Source: JACKLD01 sp049297695 (GTDB lineage Bacteria > Pseudomonadota > Alphaproteobacteria > UBA2136 > UBA6156). From it: a stretch of 18,760 bases of DNA. Shown here piece after piece: positions 1-7,333 of this stretch. Every line of letters begins with the position of its first letter. Positions within the stretch are counted from its first letter, which is position 1. The notes under the pieces are model-generated. The model saw only the letters and a program-made list of their open reading frames with translations, searched no databases and was not told the origin of the DNA. Position numbers and translations under genes: made by a program. The stretch spans positions 1 through 18,760 of the forward strand of contig JBAQUT010000061.1 of the NCBI GenBank assembly GCA_049297695.1. The letters are read 5' to 3'.

Positions 1-896
1 CCTTGGTGGTCATCGCTTTTGGGGGCTTCCACTTTCAGGGTATCGGTGGCCGTACCCGTTACAGCAGCAAACAATTTTTCATCCTGCGCGGGCACTACAC
101 CTTCTTTTTCAGGCGGGGGCAGCAACCCGATAGTTTGGCTTACTTGGCCCGCATTGGCATCGGTCACAATCTGGCCGCTGGCGGTAACACCCGTGGCTTG
201 AAGTTGGTTGTTGTTGGGGGTGCTGTCGCCAATTTTCACCAAATCGGTCAGGGCGTCTTTTACTTCTGTCCAAAACTGGTCGGAGTAATCGGTGTCCAGC
301 TCGCTTCCGCCGCCGCCGCTGCTGCTGCCTGCCGCCAGTTCGGGGCTAAGCTCCACTTTGCTGGAGAGCGAGCCCTTGCGGTTGCTCTGGCCAATTTCCA
401 GCACGTAGTTCCGCACGGGGTAACGGGTGATGTACCACACGCCGTTCACGTAATTGTAATGATAACCGGCTTTGGAAAGCACCAAATCCAGCATTTGCTC
501 AAAGTTGGCCCCGCTGTGCACCAAGGTTACGGTGCGGCCGCGCAAGCCTTGGGGAATAACAACACTTTCGCCGGCGGCATTGGCCAGTTCCAACACCACG
601 CTTTCCACATCGCGCCCAATGTAGGCCACGTCAAAGGCGGGCAAATCAGGCTTTTTCAGTTTAATTTCGTCCTTCACCCGCACGGTACTGCCTTGCTGGA
701 TGCGCTGCATATGGAACACACCTTCCCGCAACGCGCTTTGGGGCTTCATAAATTCGCGGGCGTCTTGCAGGGCTTGCTCGGTGGGGGCTTTCACTTCGTC
801 GTTGTAATAGGCTTGCGTGCAGGCGGTGGTGGAGAGCACCAAACTTGCCACCAGCAGCAGGTTGATGGTGTGGCGGAGGCGGGGGGCAAACAGCAT
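1..896 (-). CDS. Type IVb-pilus-type secretin lipoprotein (PilN/BfpB-like), 3' end outside window
   Basis: Read on the minus strand from ATG at 896-894; the frame stays open to the left edge (298 codons visible), so the C-terminal secretin barrel is not seen. The N-terminus is a signal peptide with Cys26 after LSTTA, a slightly non-canonical lipobox. Residues about 60-125 look like a secretin N-terminal (STN/N0) domain, with a GRTVTLVHSGANFEQMLDLVL segment split around residues 97-117 and an ending YNYVNGVWYITR. A Ser/Gly-rich stretch and an FW...DALTDLV segment follow, as in PilN/BfpB secretins of type IVb pili. By family, it would form the outer-membrane pore of a pilus or secretion machine. 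The Shine-Dalgarno TTAGGAGA overlaps the stop of the TcpQ-like gene 9 bases upstream, so the two are an operon. A type II or T4BSS secretin relative is possible. Confidence 0.72.
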   Translation of the reverse strand, partial: MLFAPRLRHTINLLLVASLVLSTTACTQAYYNDEVKAPTEQALQDAREFMKPQSALREGVFHMQRIQQGSTVRVKDEIKLKKPDLPAFDVAYIGRDVESVVLELANAAGESVVIPQGLRGRTVTLVHSGANFEQMLDLVLSKAGYHYNYVNGVWYITRYPVRNYVLEIGQSNRKGSLSSKVELSPELAAGSSSGGGGSELDTDYSDQFWTEVKDALTDLVKIGDSTPNNNQLQATGVTASGQIVTDANAGQVSQTIGLLPPPEKEGVVPAQDEKLFAAVTGTATDTLKVEAPKSDDHQ

Positions 897-905
897 GGCA
901 GTCTC

Positions 906-1484
906 CTAATAAAAACTATCGGTTACTAAAATAACGCGGGAACCTTCAAATGCCGTGATGTACAGGCCCACGCCAGTCAGGTTGCGCACCCGCTCGGTTA
1001 AACGCGCCACAAAGTCGTCAAAGTTGGATTCTGCTGTGAGGTTCACCTTTTCATCGGGGATGCTGGAATTTTCAGGTTTCAAACGCCATTTCACCGTCCA
1101 GGCCCCGCTGTGTTCGGCGGCTTGGCTTACAATCTCGTTCACCACATCCCGCAGACTGGTGTCTTCCACGTCAATCGTTACGTGAATGTTCCCCAAGGCC
1201 ACGTTTTTAATATCATCGCTACCCGCATGGAACTGTTTGGTAGGATCGGAAAACACGGCCACTTCGTACGGCCCTGTGTTAGAAATCACCGTGCCCGCGG
1301 CCATGGCCTTAAACTGCTCTTGGGCCTGCAAAAACTGCTGTTCCGCTTCCGCCTCGGTGGGCGCCATGGCCAACGGGGCATCGGCGGGAGGGGTAGTTAC
1401 CGATACATCTTGCGCCACGGCCGTGCCGCCCATCAGGGCCATAACTGCCATAAGGGCCGAAACCTTGCGTTTCGTGCTGTTCAT
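906..1484 (-). CDS. TcpQ/STN-like periplasmic protein, likely pilus or secretin partner
   Basis: A 192-residue protein with a clear Sec signal peptide (basic start, hydrophobic MAVMALMGGTA, likely cleavage after AVA at about residue 24). After an acidic, Ala/Gln-rich linker, the C-terminal half (about 100-192) has the pattern of TcpQ C-terminal/STN domains: VTIDVEDTSLRDVVNEIV, then a VKWRL strand and a final SRVILVTD strand. TcpQ-type proteins sit in the periplasm and help place or stabilise the secretin of type IVb pili. The secretin-like lipoprotein gene starts 9 bases downstream, which supports that role. The Shine-Dalgarno is weak (AAGGTTGG before the ATG). It is divergent from glmU across 108 bases. 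The fold assignment is from pattern only; exact family membership is inferred. Confidence 0.68.
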   Translation of the reverse strand: MNSTKRKVSALMAVMALMGGTAVAQDVSVTTPPADAPLAMAPTEAEAEQQFLQAQEQFKAMAAGTVISNTGPYEVAVFSDPTKQFHAGSDDIKNVALGNIHVTIDVEDTSLRDVVNEIVSQAAEHSGAWTVKWRLKPENSSIPDEKVNLTAESNFDDFVARLTERVRNLTGVGLYITAFEGSRVILVTDSFY

Positions 1485-1557
1485 GGCCCAACCTTAGCCC
1501 AAACACCCTTTCTTCCACACCTCTGCACAGCACTTCATCGCACCCCCTGTGGCTTGC

Positions 1558-1586
1558 ATGACAAACCCGAACATATTTGCTATAAA
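1558..1586 (+). promoter_or_regulatory. Putative glmU promoter giving a leaderless transcript
   Basis: ATGACA (1558-1563), 17 bases, then TATAAA (1581-1586). The expected start of transcription, about 7 bases further on, falls at the ATG of glmU (1593), and no Shine-Dalgarno is present in the intervening bases. Confidence 0.4.
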
Positions 1587-1592
1587 CGCCCC

Positions 1593-2363
1593 ATGAGCAC
1601 CCCCTCCTCCCCCCTCGCCATTATCGTGCTGGCCGCTGGCAAAGGCACGCGGATGAAATCCGACCTGCCCAAAGTGCTGCACCCGCTGGCAGGCAAACCC
1701 ATGATTTGGCACGTACTGACCGCCGCCCACGCCATGAACCCCACCCGTACGGTGGTGATTACCGGTCACGGGGCGGAGGCCGTGGAAGCGGCCATTGCGG
1801 TCGACTTCCCCACCGTGCAGTTTGCCCGCCAAACCGAGCAAAAAGGTACGGGCCATGCCGTGCAGCAAGCCTCAGCGGCGTTGAACGGCTTTACATGTAC
1901 CATCCTCATTTTGTGCGGCGATGTTCCCTTGATGCAACCCGCCGCCTTGCAAGCCTTTGTGGCCCAGCACCACGCACGGGGCAACGCCATCAGCGTGGCC
2001 AGCGCGGTGGTGAGTGATCCCACGGGCCTTGGACGCATGTTGCGGGATAATACGGGCAAACTGCTCACCATCCGCGAGCAGAAAGACTGCACCGAGGCCG
2101 AGCGCGCCATTACCGAATGCAACACGGGTATTTACGCCGTTTCTGCCGCCGCCCTGTGGCCCACGTTGGCCAAGTTGCAACCCAACAACGTGCAGCACGA
2201 ACTGTACCTTACCGACATTATCCCCCTGGGCCTTGCCGCAGGCTTGCCGGTGGATGCGCTGACCATCCCGCAGGATGCGGGGGAGCTGGGGGGGGTGAAT
2301 ACCCCTGAGCAACTTGCTGCCAGTGAACGTATTTACCTGAACCGAAAGGCCCAAGCCGCATGA
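1593..2363 (+). CDS. glmU: UDP-GlcNAc pyrophosphorylase domain, stand-alone GlmU N-terminal half
   Basis: A 256-residue nucleotidyltransferase that converts GlcNAc-1-phosphate and UTP to UDP-GlcNAc, the precursor of peptidoglycan and lipid A. The GlmU signature LAAGKGTRM (13-21) with SDLPKVLHPLAGKPM directly after is intact, as are QTEQKGTGHA, the LCGDVPL metal site, TECNTGIYA and NVQHELYLTDII. The protein stops near the linker helix, where a normal GlmU of about 450 residues continues into its beta-helix acetyltransferase domain. The next gene starts within the stop codon (ATGA at 2360-2363) and encodes a beta-helix protein, so the two activities are split. The ATG at 1593 is chosen because homology begins there; the open frame upstream overlaps the divergent TcpQ-like gene. 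Identification is secure; a split gene is unusual for Proteobacteria. Confidence 0.93.
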   Translation: MSTPSSPLAIIVLAAGKGTRMKSDLPKVLHPLAGKPMIWHVLTAAHAMNPTRTVVITGHGAEAVEAAIAVDFPTVQFARQTEQKGTGHAVQQASAALNGFTCTILILCGDVPLMQPAALQAFVAQHHARGNAISVASAVVSDPTGLGRMLRDNTGKLLTIREQKDCTEAERAITECNTGIYAVSAAALWPTLAKLQPNNVQHELYLTDIIPLGLAAGLPVDALTIPQDAGELGGVNTPEQLAASERIYLNRKAQAA

Positions 2364-3082
2364 CTTACACAACCCGCGACCTGTTTGATGTTGCCAAACT
2401 CCCAGCCCCATTAGCTGCTTTTTTAGAAACCTGCCCAACTCCGCTGGAAGCGCTGAACCGTTTGCCCGAGCTTTTGCAATTTAAAGGCCAAACCATCAAA
2501 GGTACTGTGCAAGATGGCGCTGTTTTGCAAGGCGACATATGGATTGAAGAAGGTGCCTTTGTTCATGCAGGCGCCGTGCTAGAAGGCCCCGTGTATGTGG
2601 GTAAAAATACCAAAGTTGGCCCCCATGCTAGCTTGCGAAATGGTGTGTATTTAGGGGATGAATGCGTGATTGGCCATGGTGCGGACATTAAAAACACACT
2701 AGCCGTACATGGCGCCAAAATTCAAATCAACACGTTTGCAGGCGATAGTGTGTTGGGTCGCGGTGCACGCGTCGGTTCGGGGGCCGTTCTCTCCAACCGC
2801 AAGTTCAACCAAACCAACATCAAGGTCGATTTTGGCAATGGCCCTATCGATTCCCAACGTGACTTTTTAGGGGCTTTTCTGGGTGATCAATCTCGTGTTG
2901 GTGCCAATGTTACCCTCTCTCCTGGAAGTATTGTGGGGGCTTATACATGGATTGGTTCGGGGTGCGTCATCCAAGGTTCCGTCCCCGCCGACAGCCTTGT
3001 CACCGTAAAACAAGAACTGGATGTTAAGCCGAAACCCCGTACCGAGCTCAAAAGCGGCTTAGGCGAATACTACACAATGTAA
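2360..3082 (+). CDS. Left-handed beta-helix acyltransferase-like protein, coupled to glmU
   Basis: A 240-residue protein. Residues about 1-45 are a short helical lead (DLFDVAKLPAPLAAFL). From about 46 to 215 the chain shows hexapeptide repeats of a left-handed beta helix (GAVLEGPVYVGKNTKVG, ECVIGHGADI, SRVGANVTLSPGSIVGAYTWIG). The helix is broken by a loop with SNRKFNQTNIKVDFGNG (145-161), typical of the C-terminal domain of archaeal-type sugar-1-phosphate nucleotidyltransferases rather than the usual GlmU C-terminus. It shares ATGA with glmU, so translation is coupled. The likely role is the missing acetyl-CoA:glucosamine-1-phosphate acetyltransferase step; this is inferred from position and fold. 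Codon use is clearly richer in A/T than glmU, which suggests a different origin. It ends directly against the convergent gene at 3083. Confidence 0.8.
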   Translation: MTYTTRDLFDVAKLPAPLAAFLETCPTPLEALNRLPELLQFKGQTIKGTVQDGAVLQGDIWIEEGAFVHAGAVLEGPVYVGKNTKVGPHASLRNGVYLGDECVIGHGADIKNTLAVHGAKIQINTFAGDSVLGRGARVGSGAVLSNRKFNQTNIKVDFGNGPIDSQRDFLGAFLGDQSRVGANVTLSPGSIVGAYTWIGSGCVIQGSVPADSLVTVKQELDVKPKPRTELKSGLGEYYTM

Positions 3083-3694
3083 CTACCGTCCCGCAACCTG
3101 CCGCCATACTGGAGGCATACCGCAGCCCTTGGTACGGCGTGGCCCCATATCGATGTGAACATTGGGGCGTGGCAAGGTGTAGGTTGGGTCATAGCAGAAC
3201 ATTCCGCCCATGTCTTTCCAGCGCTGCCATACCTCGACGGCGGCGGTGTTTTGCGAGGTGTGGCTGCACCCGGGCACCACAAAATCGGCCGCCATGCTCA
3301 CAGATGTTGGTTTACCCTCCTTCACTACCACCTCGTGCTTCATGTGGTAGCTGTTCAGGGCCATTTTGCCATCCGGCCCCGTTGTGGGGTTGGTGCGGTG
3401 CAAGCTGGTCACCCACGCCGTGCGGCCGCCGCAGCGGGTGGCGGTGGCTTGGATGAACAGCTCCAGCCGTGGGTCCATCTGCTGCTTGTTCACGCCTGCG
3501 TTGTACAACACCTTCACCACAGGCAAGGGGTTATGGGGTTTGGGGGTAGCCACGGGTACTGGCACGGGCGGTACGGCAACCTTGGGCTGCTCCCACCACG
3601 CCATGGCCCCCACCAACGCCGTGCCCGCCGTCAGGGTGTTCAAACCCCCAAGGGCAACATGGCTGGCGGTACGAAGAGTCTTCATTCCCACCAT
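3083..3694 (-). CDS. Membrane-anchored M15-type peptidase-like protein
   Basis: A 203-residue protein with a hydrophobic N-terminal segment (about 12-33), probably an anchor or signal, then a Pro/Val-rich linker (38-60) and a C-terminal domain. The domain carries SYHMKH (H117), SMAADF (D137) and NVHIDMG (H180), which fits the His/Asp/His zinc ligands of M15 peptidoglycan D,D- or L,D-peptidases. The first two ligands are much further apart than the usual His-x6-Asp, so an insertion interrupts the motif. Start codons at 3694 and 3685 (MKTLR) are both possible; neither has a well-spaced Shine-Dalgarno, and the first lies inside an inverted repeat. It follows a second M15-like gene by 46 bases and abuts the beta-helix gene tail to tail. 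Peptidoglycan trimming is inferred; activity is not assured. Confidence 0.62.
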   Translation of the reverse strand: MVGMKTLRTASHVALGGLNTLTAGTALVGAMAWWEQPKVAVPPVPVPVATPKPHNPLPVVKVLYNAGVNKQQMDPRLELFIQATATRCGGRTAWVTSLHRTNPTTGPDGKMALNSYHMKHEVVVKEGKPTSVSMAADFVVPGCSHTSQNTAAVEVWQRWKDMGGMFCYDPTYTLPRPNVHIDMGPRRTKGCGMPPVWRQVAGR

Positions 3695-3715
3695 ATGGGG
3701 CGCGCGGCCCCATAT
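3693..3715. repeat. Perfect 9-base inverted repeat over a start codon
   Basis: ATATGGGGC, 5-base loop GCGCG, GCCCCATAT. It lies between the two M15-like genes and includes the 3694 start codon of the downstream one. There is no T-run on the minus side, so it is not a standard terminator; it could be a translation-blocking hairpin or a protein site. Confidence 0.6.
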
Positions 3716-3740
3716 TCAAGAGATTTACTCATTGTTAGTC

Positions 3741-4289
3741 TTATCGGCATTCGCCCTTTTCCACCAACACGGTGGGGTCGCACGATTTGTAGCCATCAAA
3801 CCCACTGAACGTACTACCCGATGACTCACGCTTGGATGATGGCACCTGGCCAGTTGAGGATGCCCCCGAATTTCTCCCGCTACCGTGGCAATCTACGGCC
3901 ACCGCAGCACCACGGTTATCGGCATGCAACAAACCATCGTGACATACAACGGCCAATCCTTCTGCCATAATACGCGGCACAATTTCTCTTTCCGAGCACC
4001 CTGCTCCACTTACACGGAAATCTATTGCCCGTGAAGAATTATGGAAACTTCCCTTACCTGCTGATTTTGTACGATATCCCGTATTTACACGCGTACGATG
4101 AGAGACGCCACTCGTCCACTCCAAAGTTGAACAATGGCTTGTTGCCGCCCGAACCCCTGCAATTACATCCCCGGCAACACCCTTGATGTTATGAACGCGG
4201 TCTTCACGAGGACTTGCCATGCTTGTTGATATACCAAACAATTGCACCAATGCTGTCGCCGCTGCCGCAATTTTGCAAGTTTTTCTCAT
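3741..4289 (-). CDS. Secreted M15-type peptidase-like protein, Cys-rich
   Basis: A 182-residue protein with a signal peptide (MRKTCK start, hydrophobic AAAATALVQLFGIS, likely cleavage after SMA at about 26). YRTKSAGKGSFH (H83) and AIDF (D90) form a canonical His-x6-Asp pair, and LLHADNRG (H122) supplies the expected third zinc ligand, so the M15/hedgehog-type peptidase core is visible in about 100 residues. A Ser/Gly-rich low-complexity tail (about 136-165) and Cys170/Cys181 follow; several Cys suggest disulfides in the periplasm. An excellent Shine-Dalgarno AAGGAG lies 9 bases before the ATG. Residue pattern and direction pair it with the next gene (3083-3694), likely a diverged paralog. Cell-wall hydrolysis is inferred from the fold. 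Base use is lower in GC than phaC or trmD. Confidence 0.62.
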   Translation of the reverse strand: MRKTCKIAAAATALVQLFGISTSMASPREDRVHNIKGVAGDVIAGVRAATSHCSTLEWTSGVSHRTRVNTGYRTKSAGKGSFHNSSRAIDFRVSGAGCSEREIVPRIMAEGLAVVCHDGLLHADNRGAAVAVDCHGSGRNSGASSTGQVPSSKRESSGSTFSGFDGYKSCDPTVLVEKGECR

Positions 4290-4437
4290 TCAAATTATCT
4301 CCTTTTGAGTTACCCAACCGAGATAGGCCCCGCCCCCCAAAAATCAACCCCAAGTATACGAAAAAGAGAAAATACCTACATATGGTGTTCTCCAGCGCTT
4401 ATCGCGGCGTTCGGCACAATATCATGTCAAGCAATTT

Positions 4438-4458
4438 TTACACGAACCTTACACGAAC
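4438..4458. repeat. Direct repeat TTACACGAAC, 11-base period
   Basis: Two perfect copies (4438-4447 and 4449-4458), one helical turn apart, upstream of the secreted M15-like gene and just past the stop of the 4460-5536 gene. It could be an operator; chance is not excluded. Confidence 0.35.
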
Positions 4459-4459
4459 A

Positions 4460-5536
4460 TCACCCCACCAGCCGCAAGCTGCCGGATTGGGGTGTAAACC
4501 CGCCCGCTACGGGCACGGCCAGCAGATTGGCAAGGCTCAAGGGTGCAGGGCTTTGCACCACGGCCAGCCAATCGCCGTGGGGGGTGATGTGTTCGTCCAG
4601 CACCGTGCCGCCCGCTTCCAGCACGCGGTGGCGCTGGGCGTACTCGCCCACAATCAGCGTGTGGGCGTGGGGCGCCGCTGCAAACCCTTGGCGGGGCAGG
4701 CGGAGGCGTGTGGGCGTTTGGCAAACCAGCACATCGGCCACCATGGCGGCAGCGGTGGAGTCATCCCGCAGCGTGGAATGGCTGAGCGTGTGGGTGCCAG
4801 CCGCCGTTTCCACCACCACCGTGGGGGCGATTTGGCCGTTCATCAGCGGGCTTTGGGGGTTGCACGCCACCACGCCCGCCTGCACCCGGCCGTGTTGAAC
4901 CGACACCGTGTAAAGTGGGGCCAGCCCGAAGCGTCGCATGTGGGCCATCAGGGGTTTGGTGAGCATTTCCAGCCCTGTGCGCTGGGCGGCTTCTGGCGCC
5001 AGCCACGTGCCCGCCACGGCCCCGTGCAGGGCCAAGCCTTGCACGTAGGTGGTTTTGCCGCTGGCGTTGCTCAGGGGGTCGCCTTGCGCTTCCAGCGCCG
5101 TGGTGGCTTTGTGCATGTCGTCATCCCGCTGCACCATGCGGCGGAGGATGGCATTGGCGCCCATAGGCTCGACCAACGTTACCGTGTGGGCGCCCGCCGT
5201 GGGCAACCATGCGGCTACAGGTTGGGCAGCCCCCAGGGCGGCCCCAAACATACAAGGCGTTTGCTGCCCCAACGAAGCATTGGCCAGCACCCGCCCATGC
5301 ACGCCCACCAGCAAGGCGTTGCAGGTTATAACGGGGATGCCGCGGCCCAAGGCTTTCATGGCATTGTCCAGCGCGGGGGTTAGGCCTTCGGTGCAATCCA
5401 CCACGGCCGCCAGGGGCGTGTTCTCCACCTTGGCGCCGTACCGCACGGGCACGCCATGGCTTTGCAACATCTGCCCCACGCGGGCGGCTACGGGGCCTTG
5501 GCCACACACCAGCACGGGGAGTTTCACATCATACAT
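4460..5536 (-). CDS. Degenerate homoserine-dehydrogenase-like protein
   Basis: A 358-residue protein that follows the homoserine dehydrogenase plan. It has a Rossmann start with LVCGQGPVAARV (9-20) where the family has GxGxVG, DCTEG (48-51), IPVITCNALL (67-76), and a C-terminal block RRFGLAPLYTVSV...GVVACNPQSPLMNGQ with STAAAMVADVL (260-270), equivalent to the family's PTASAVVADL. Key residues are absent: the ANK lysine is Ala74 in TCNA, and the region 150-165 has no equivalent of the Asp/Lys-containing GxDAAxK motif. It is therefore probably not a working homoserine dehydrogenase; a binding or regulatory role, or decay, are options. It is divergent from phaC across 72 bases and, 170 bases downstream on the same strand, is followed by the M15-like genes. 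I rate the family relation as likely and the function as unknown. Confidence 0.6.
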   Translation of the reverse strand: MYDVKLPVLVCGQGPVAARVGQMLQSHGVPVRYGAKVENTPLAAVVDCTEGLTPALDNAMKALGRGIPVITCNALLVGVHGRVLANASLGQQTPCMFGAALGAAQPVAAWLPTAGAHTVTLVEPMGANAILRRMVQRDDDMHKATTALEAQGDPLSNASGKTTYVQGLALHGAVAGTWLAPEAAQRTGLEMLTKPLMAHMRRFGLAPLYTVSVQHGRVQAGVVACNPQSPLMNGQIAPTVVVETAAGTHTLSHSTLRDDSTAAAMVADVLVCQTPTRLRLPRQGFAAAPHAHTLIVGEYAQRHRVLEAGGTVLDEHITPHGDWLAVVQSPAPLSLANLLAVPVAGGFTPQSGSLRLVG

Positions 5537-5608
5537 TTGGCACAGCCTTGTGTTTGCAGGTTATGCCTGTTAGCTTGCCCGTAACAATCCAACAAGAAAA
5601 GCTTCCTC

Positions 5609-7333
5609 ATGCAAACCGCCCCGCAAAACCCCCTGCACGCTGCCCAAAAAGCCACACAGAAGATACTAGCCCAAGCCGAGGTGACGCAACCCTTTACCGA
5701 GGCCATGGCCGCCACCTTGAAGGCCATGGCGGAAGACCCCCACGCCTTGATGCAACGCAGCCTGACGTTGTACCAACAGCACTTGGCCCTTGGCGCCAGC
5801 TTGATGGAACAGATGATGGGCCAGCCCACCACCCCTGTGGCCGTGCCGGAGAAAGATGACAAACGCTTTGCCAACCCCTTGTGGAACGAGGGCATGGCCA
5901 ACGCCCTGAAACAAAGCTACCTGCTGACCAGCAAATTCATATCCGACAGCGTGGCCTCCACCGAAGGCAAAGTGGATGCCGCCACCCACCGCAAAGCCAG
6001 TTTTTACACCAAGCTGGTGCTGGAGATGATGAGCCCCGGCAACAACCCCTTCACCAACCCCGAAGTGATGGCCACAGCCGTGGCCACCAATGGCCAAAGC
6101 CTCATGAAAGGCATGGAGAACTTTAAAAAAGATATGGACGCTGGCCGTATCTCCATGACCGCCTATGACGATTTTACCGTGGGCGACAACATCGGCTGCA
6201 CCGAAGGCAGCGTGGTGTTCCGCAACAAACTAATTGAACTCATCCAATACACCCCCCAAACCCCCAAAGTGGGCGCCATCCCGCTGGTTATCTGCCCGCC
6301 GTGGATCAACCGCTTTTATATTTTAGATTTGCAAGCCCACAACTCGTTGGTGAACTATCTGGTGGGCCAAGGGTTTCAGGTGTTCATGATTTCATGGAAA
6401 AACCCCGACGCCAGCTACAAAGACGTGACGTTCGACGATTACATCCAACACGGTTTCATCGCCGCCACCGATGCCGCCATGGCCATTTCGGGCCAGCCCA
6501 AGGTGAACGCGCTGGGCTATTGCATCGGCGGTGCCATGCTGGGCTGCGCCACGGCTATTTTAAACACCAAAGGCGACACGCGGGTGAACAGCGTGACGTT
6601 CCTCAACGCCCTGATGGACTACAGCGACGTGGGCGAGATTGACGTGTTTTTGGATGACACCCAGTTTGCCAAACTGGACGCCAAGATGAAAGATGCGGGC
6701 GTGCTGGATGGGCGGGACATGGCCGCCGCGTTCTCCCACCTGCGCAGCAGCGATTTGATTTGGAGCTACGTGATCAACAACTACTGGCTTGGCAACCAAC
6801 CCAAGCCGTTTGATATCCTCTATTGGAACGACGACAGCACCCGCATGCCCGCCGCCATGCACAGCTGGTATTTGAAAAACTTTTACCTAGAAAACAACAT
6901 CGCCAAAGCGGGCAAACTTAGCCTGCTGGGCACGCCGCTGGATATCTCCAACATCACCCAGCCCGCCTACATGCTGGGCGGCCAAACCGACCACATCACC
7001 CCGTGGGAAACCTGCTACGCGCCCTTTGCCAAGCTGAAAAGCCCCAACAAGCGGTTTATCCTCTCCAAATCCGGCCACGTGGCGGGGGTGGTGAACCCAC
7101 CGCCCGCGGCCGACAAAGCGGGCAAACGCTTCCTGCAAGCCGGCCCCGCCACCACGCCCACCGGCCAAGCGTGGCTTGCCACCGCCACCCAAGTGGCCGA
7201 TAGCTGGTGGCCCGACTACGCGGCGTGGCTCATGCCCCTTTCCGGCCCGCAAGTTTCAGCGCCCAAAACCTTGGGCAACACACAGTTTACCGTTCTGGAA
7301 AAGGCACCGGGGGGGTATGTGAGGGAGCGTTAA
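5609..7333 (+). CDS. phaC: Class I poly(3-hydroxyalkanoate) synthase
   Basis: A 574-residue enzyme that polymerises hydroxyacyl-CoA into PHA at the granule surface, releasing CoA. The N-terminal helical domain (about 1-170, with FANPLWNEGMANALKQSYLL) precedes an alpha/beta-hydrolase core. The lipase-like box GYCIGG holds the nucleophile Cys305; GGQTDHITPW gives Asp461 and SGHVAGVVNPP gives His490, so the triad is complete. ICPPWINRFYILDL and DSTRMPAAMHSWYLKNFYLENN are class I signatures. Length matches class I synthases, which work without PhaE/PhaR. The ATG at 5609 has only a weak purine stretch (AAGAAAAG) upstream. No phaA, phaB or phasin gene is in the window. The last four bases overlap the stop of the convergent gene at 7330. 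Confidence 0.97.
   Translation: MQTAPQNPLHAAQKATQKILAQAEVTQPFTEAMAATLKAMAEDPHALMQRSLTLYQQHLALGASLMEQMMGQPTTPVAVPEKDDKRFANPLWNEGMANALKQSYLLTSKFISDSVASTEGKVDAATHRKASFYTKLVLEMMSPGNNPFTNPEVMATAVATNGQSLMKGMENFKKDMDAGRISMTAYDDFTVGDNIGCTEGSVVFRNKLIELIQYTPQTPKVGAIPLVICPPWINRFYILDLQAHNSLVNYLVGQGFQVFMISWKNPDASYKDVTFDDYIQHGFIAATDAAMAISGQPKVNALGYCIGGAMLGCATAILNTKGDTRVNSVTFLNALMDYSDVGEIDVFLDDTQFAKLDAKMKDAGVLDGRDMAAAFSHLRSSDLIWSYVINNYWLGNQPKPFDILYWNDDSTRMPAAMHSWYLKNFYLENNIAKAGKLSLLGTPLDISNITQPAYMLGGQTDHITPWETCYAPFAKLKSPNKRFILSKSGHVAGVVNPPPAADKAGKRFLQAGPATTPTGQAWLATATQVADSWWPDYAAWLMPLSGPQVSAPKTLGNTQFTVLEKAPGGYVRER

Noticed and set aside
3..929. 308-codon plus-strand open frame
   Set aside because: It mirrors the secretin lipoprotein on the minus strand, which has a signal peptide, ribosome site and recognisable domain.
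1110..1592. Extension of the glmU frame upstream
   Set aside because: It overlaps the divergent TcpQ-like gene and adds a basic, non-homologous lead; GlmU homology starts at 1593.
4214..5383. 389-codon plus-strand open frame
   Set aside because: Antisense to the homoserine-dehydrogenase-like gene; Gly/His/Gln-rich with no domain pattern.
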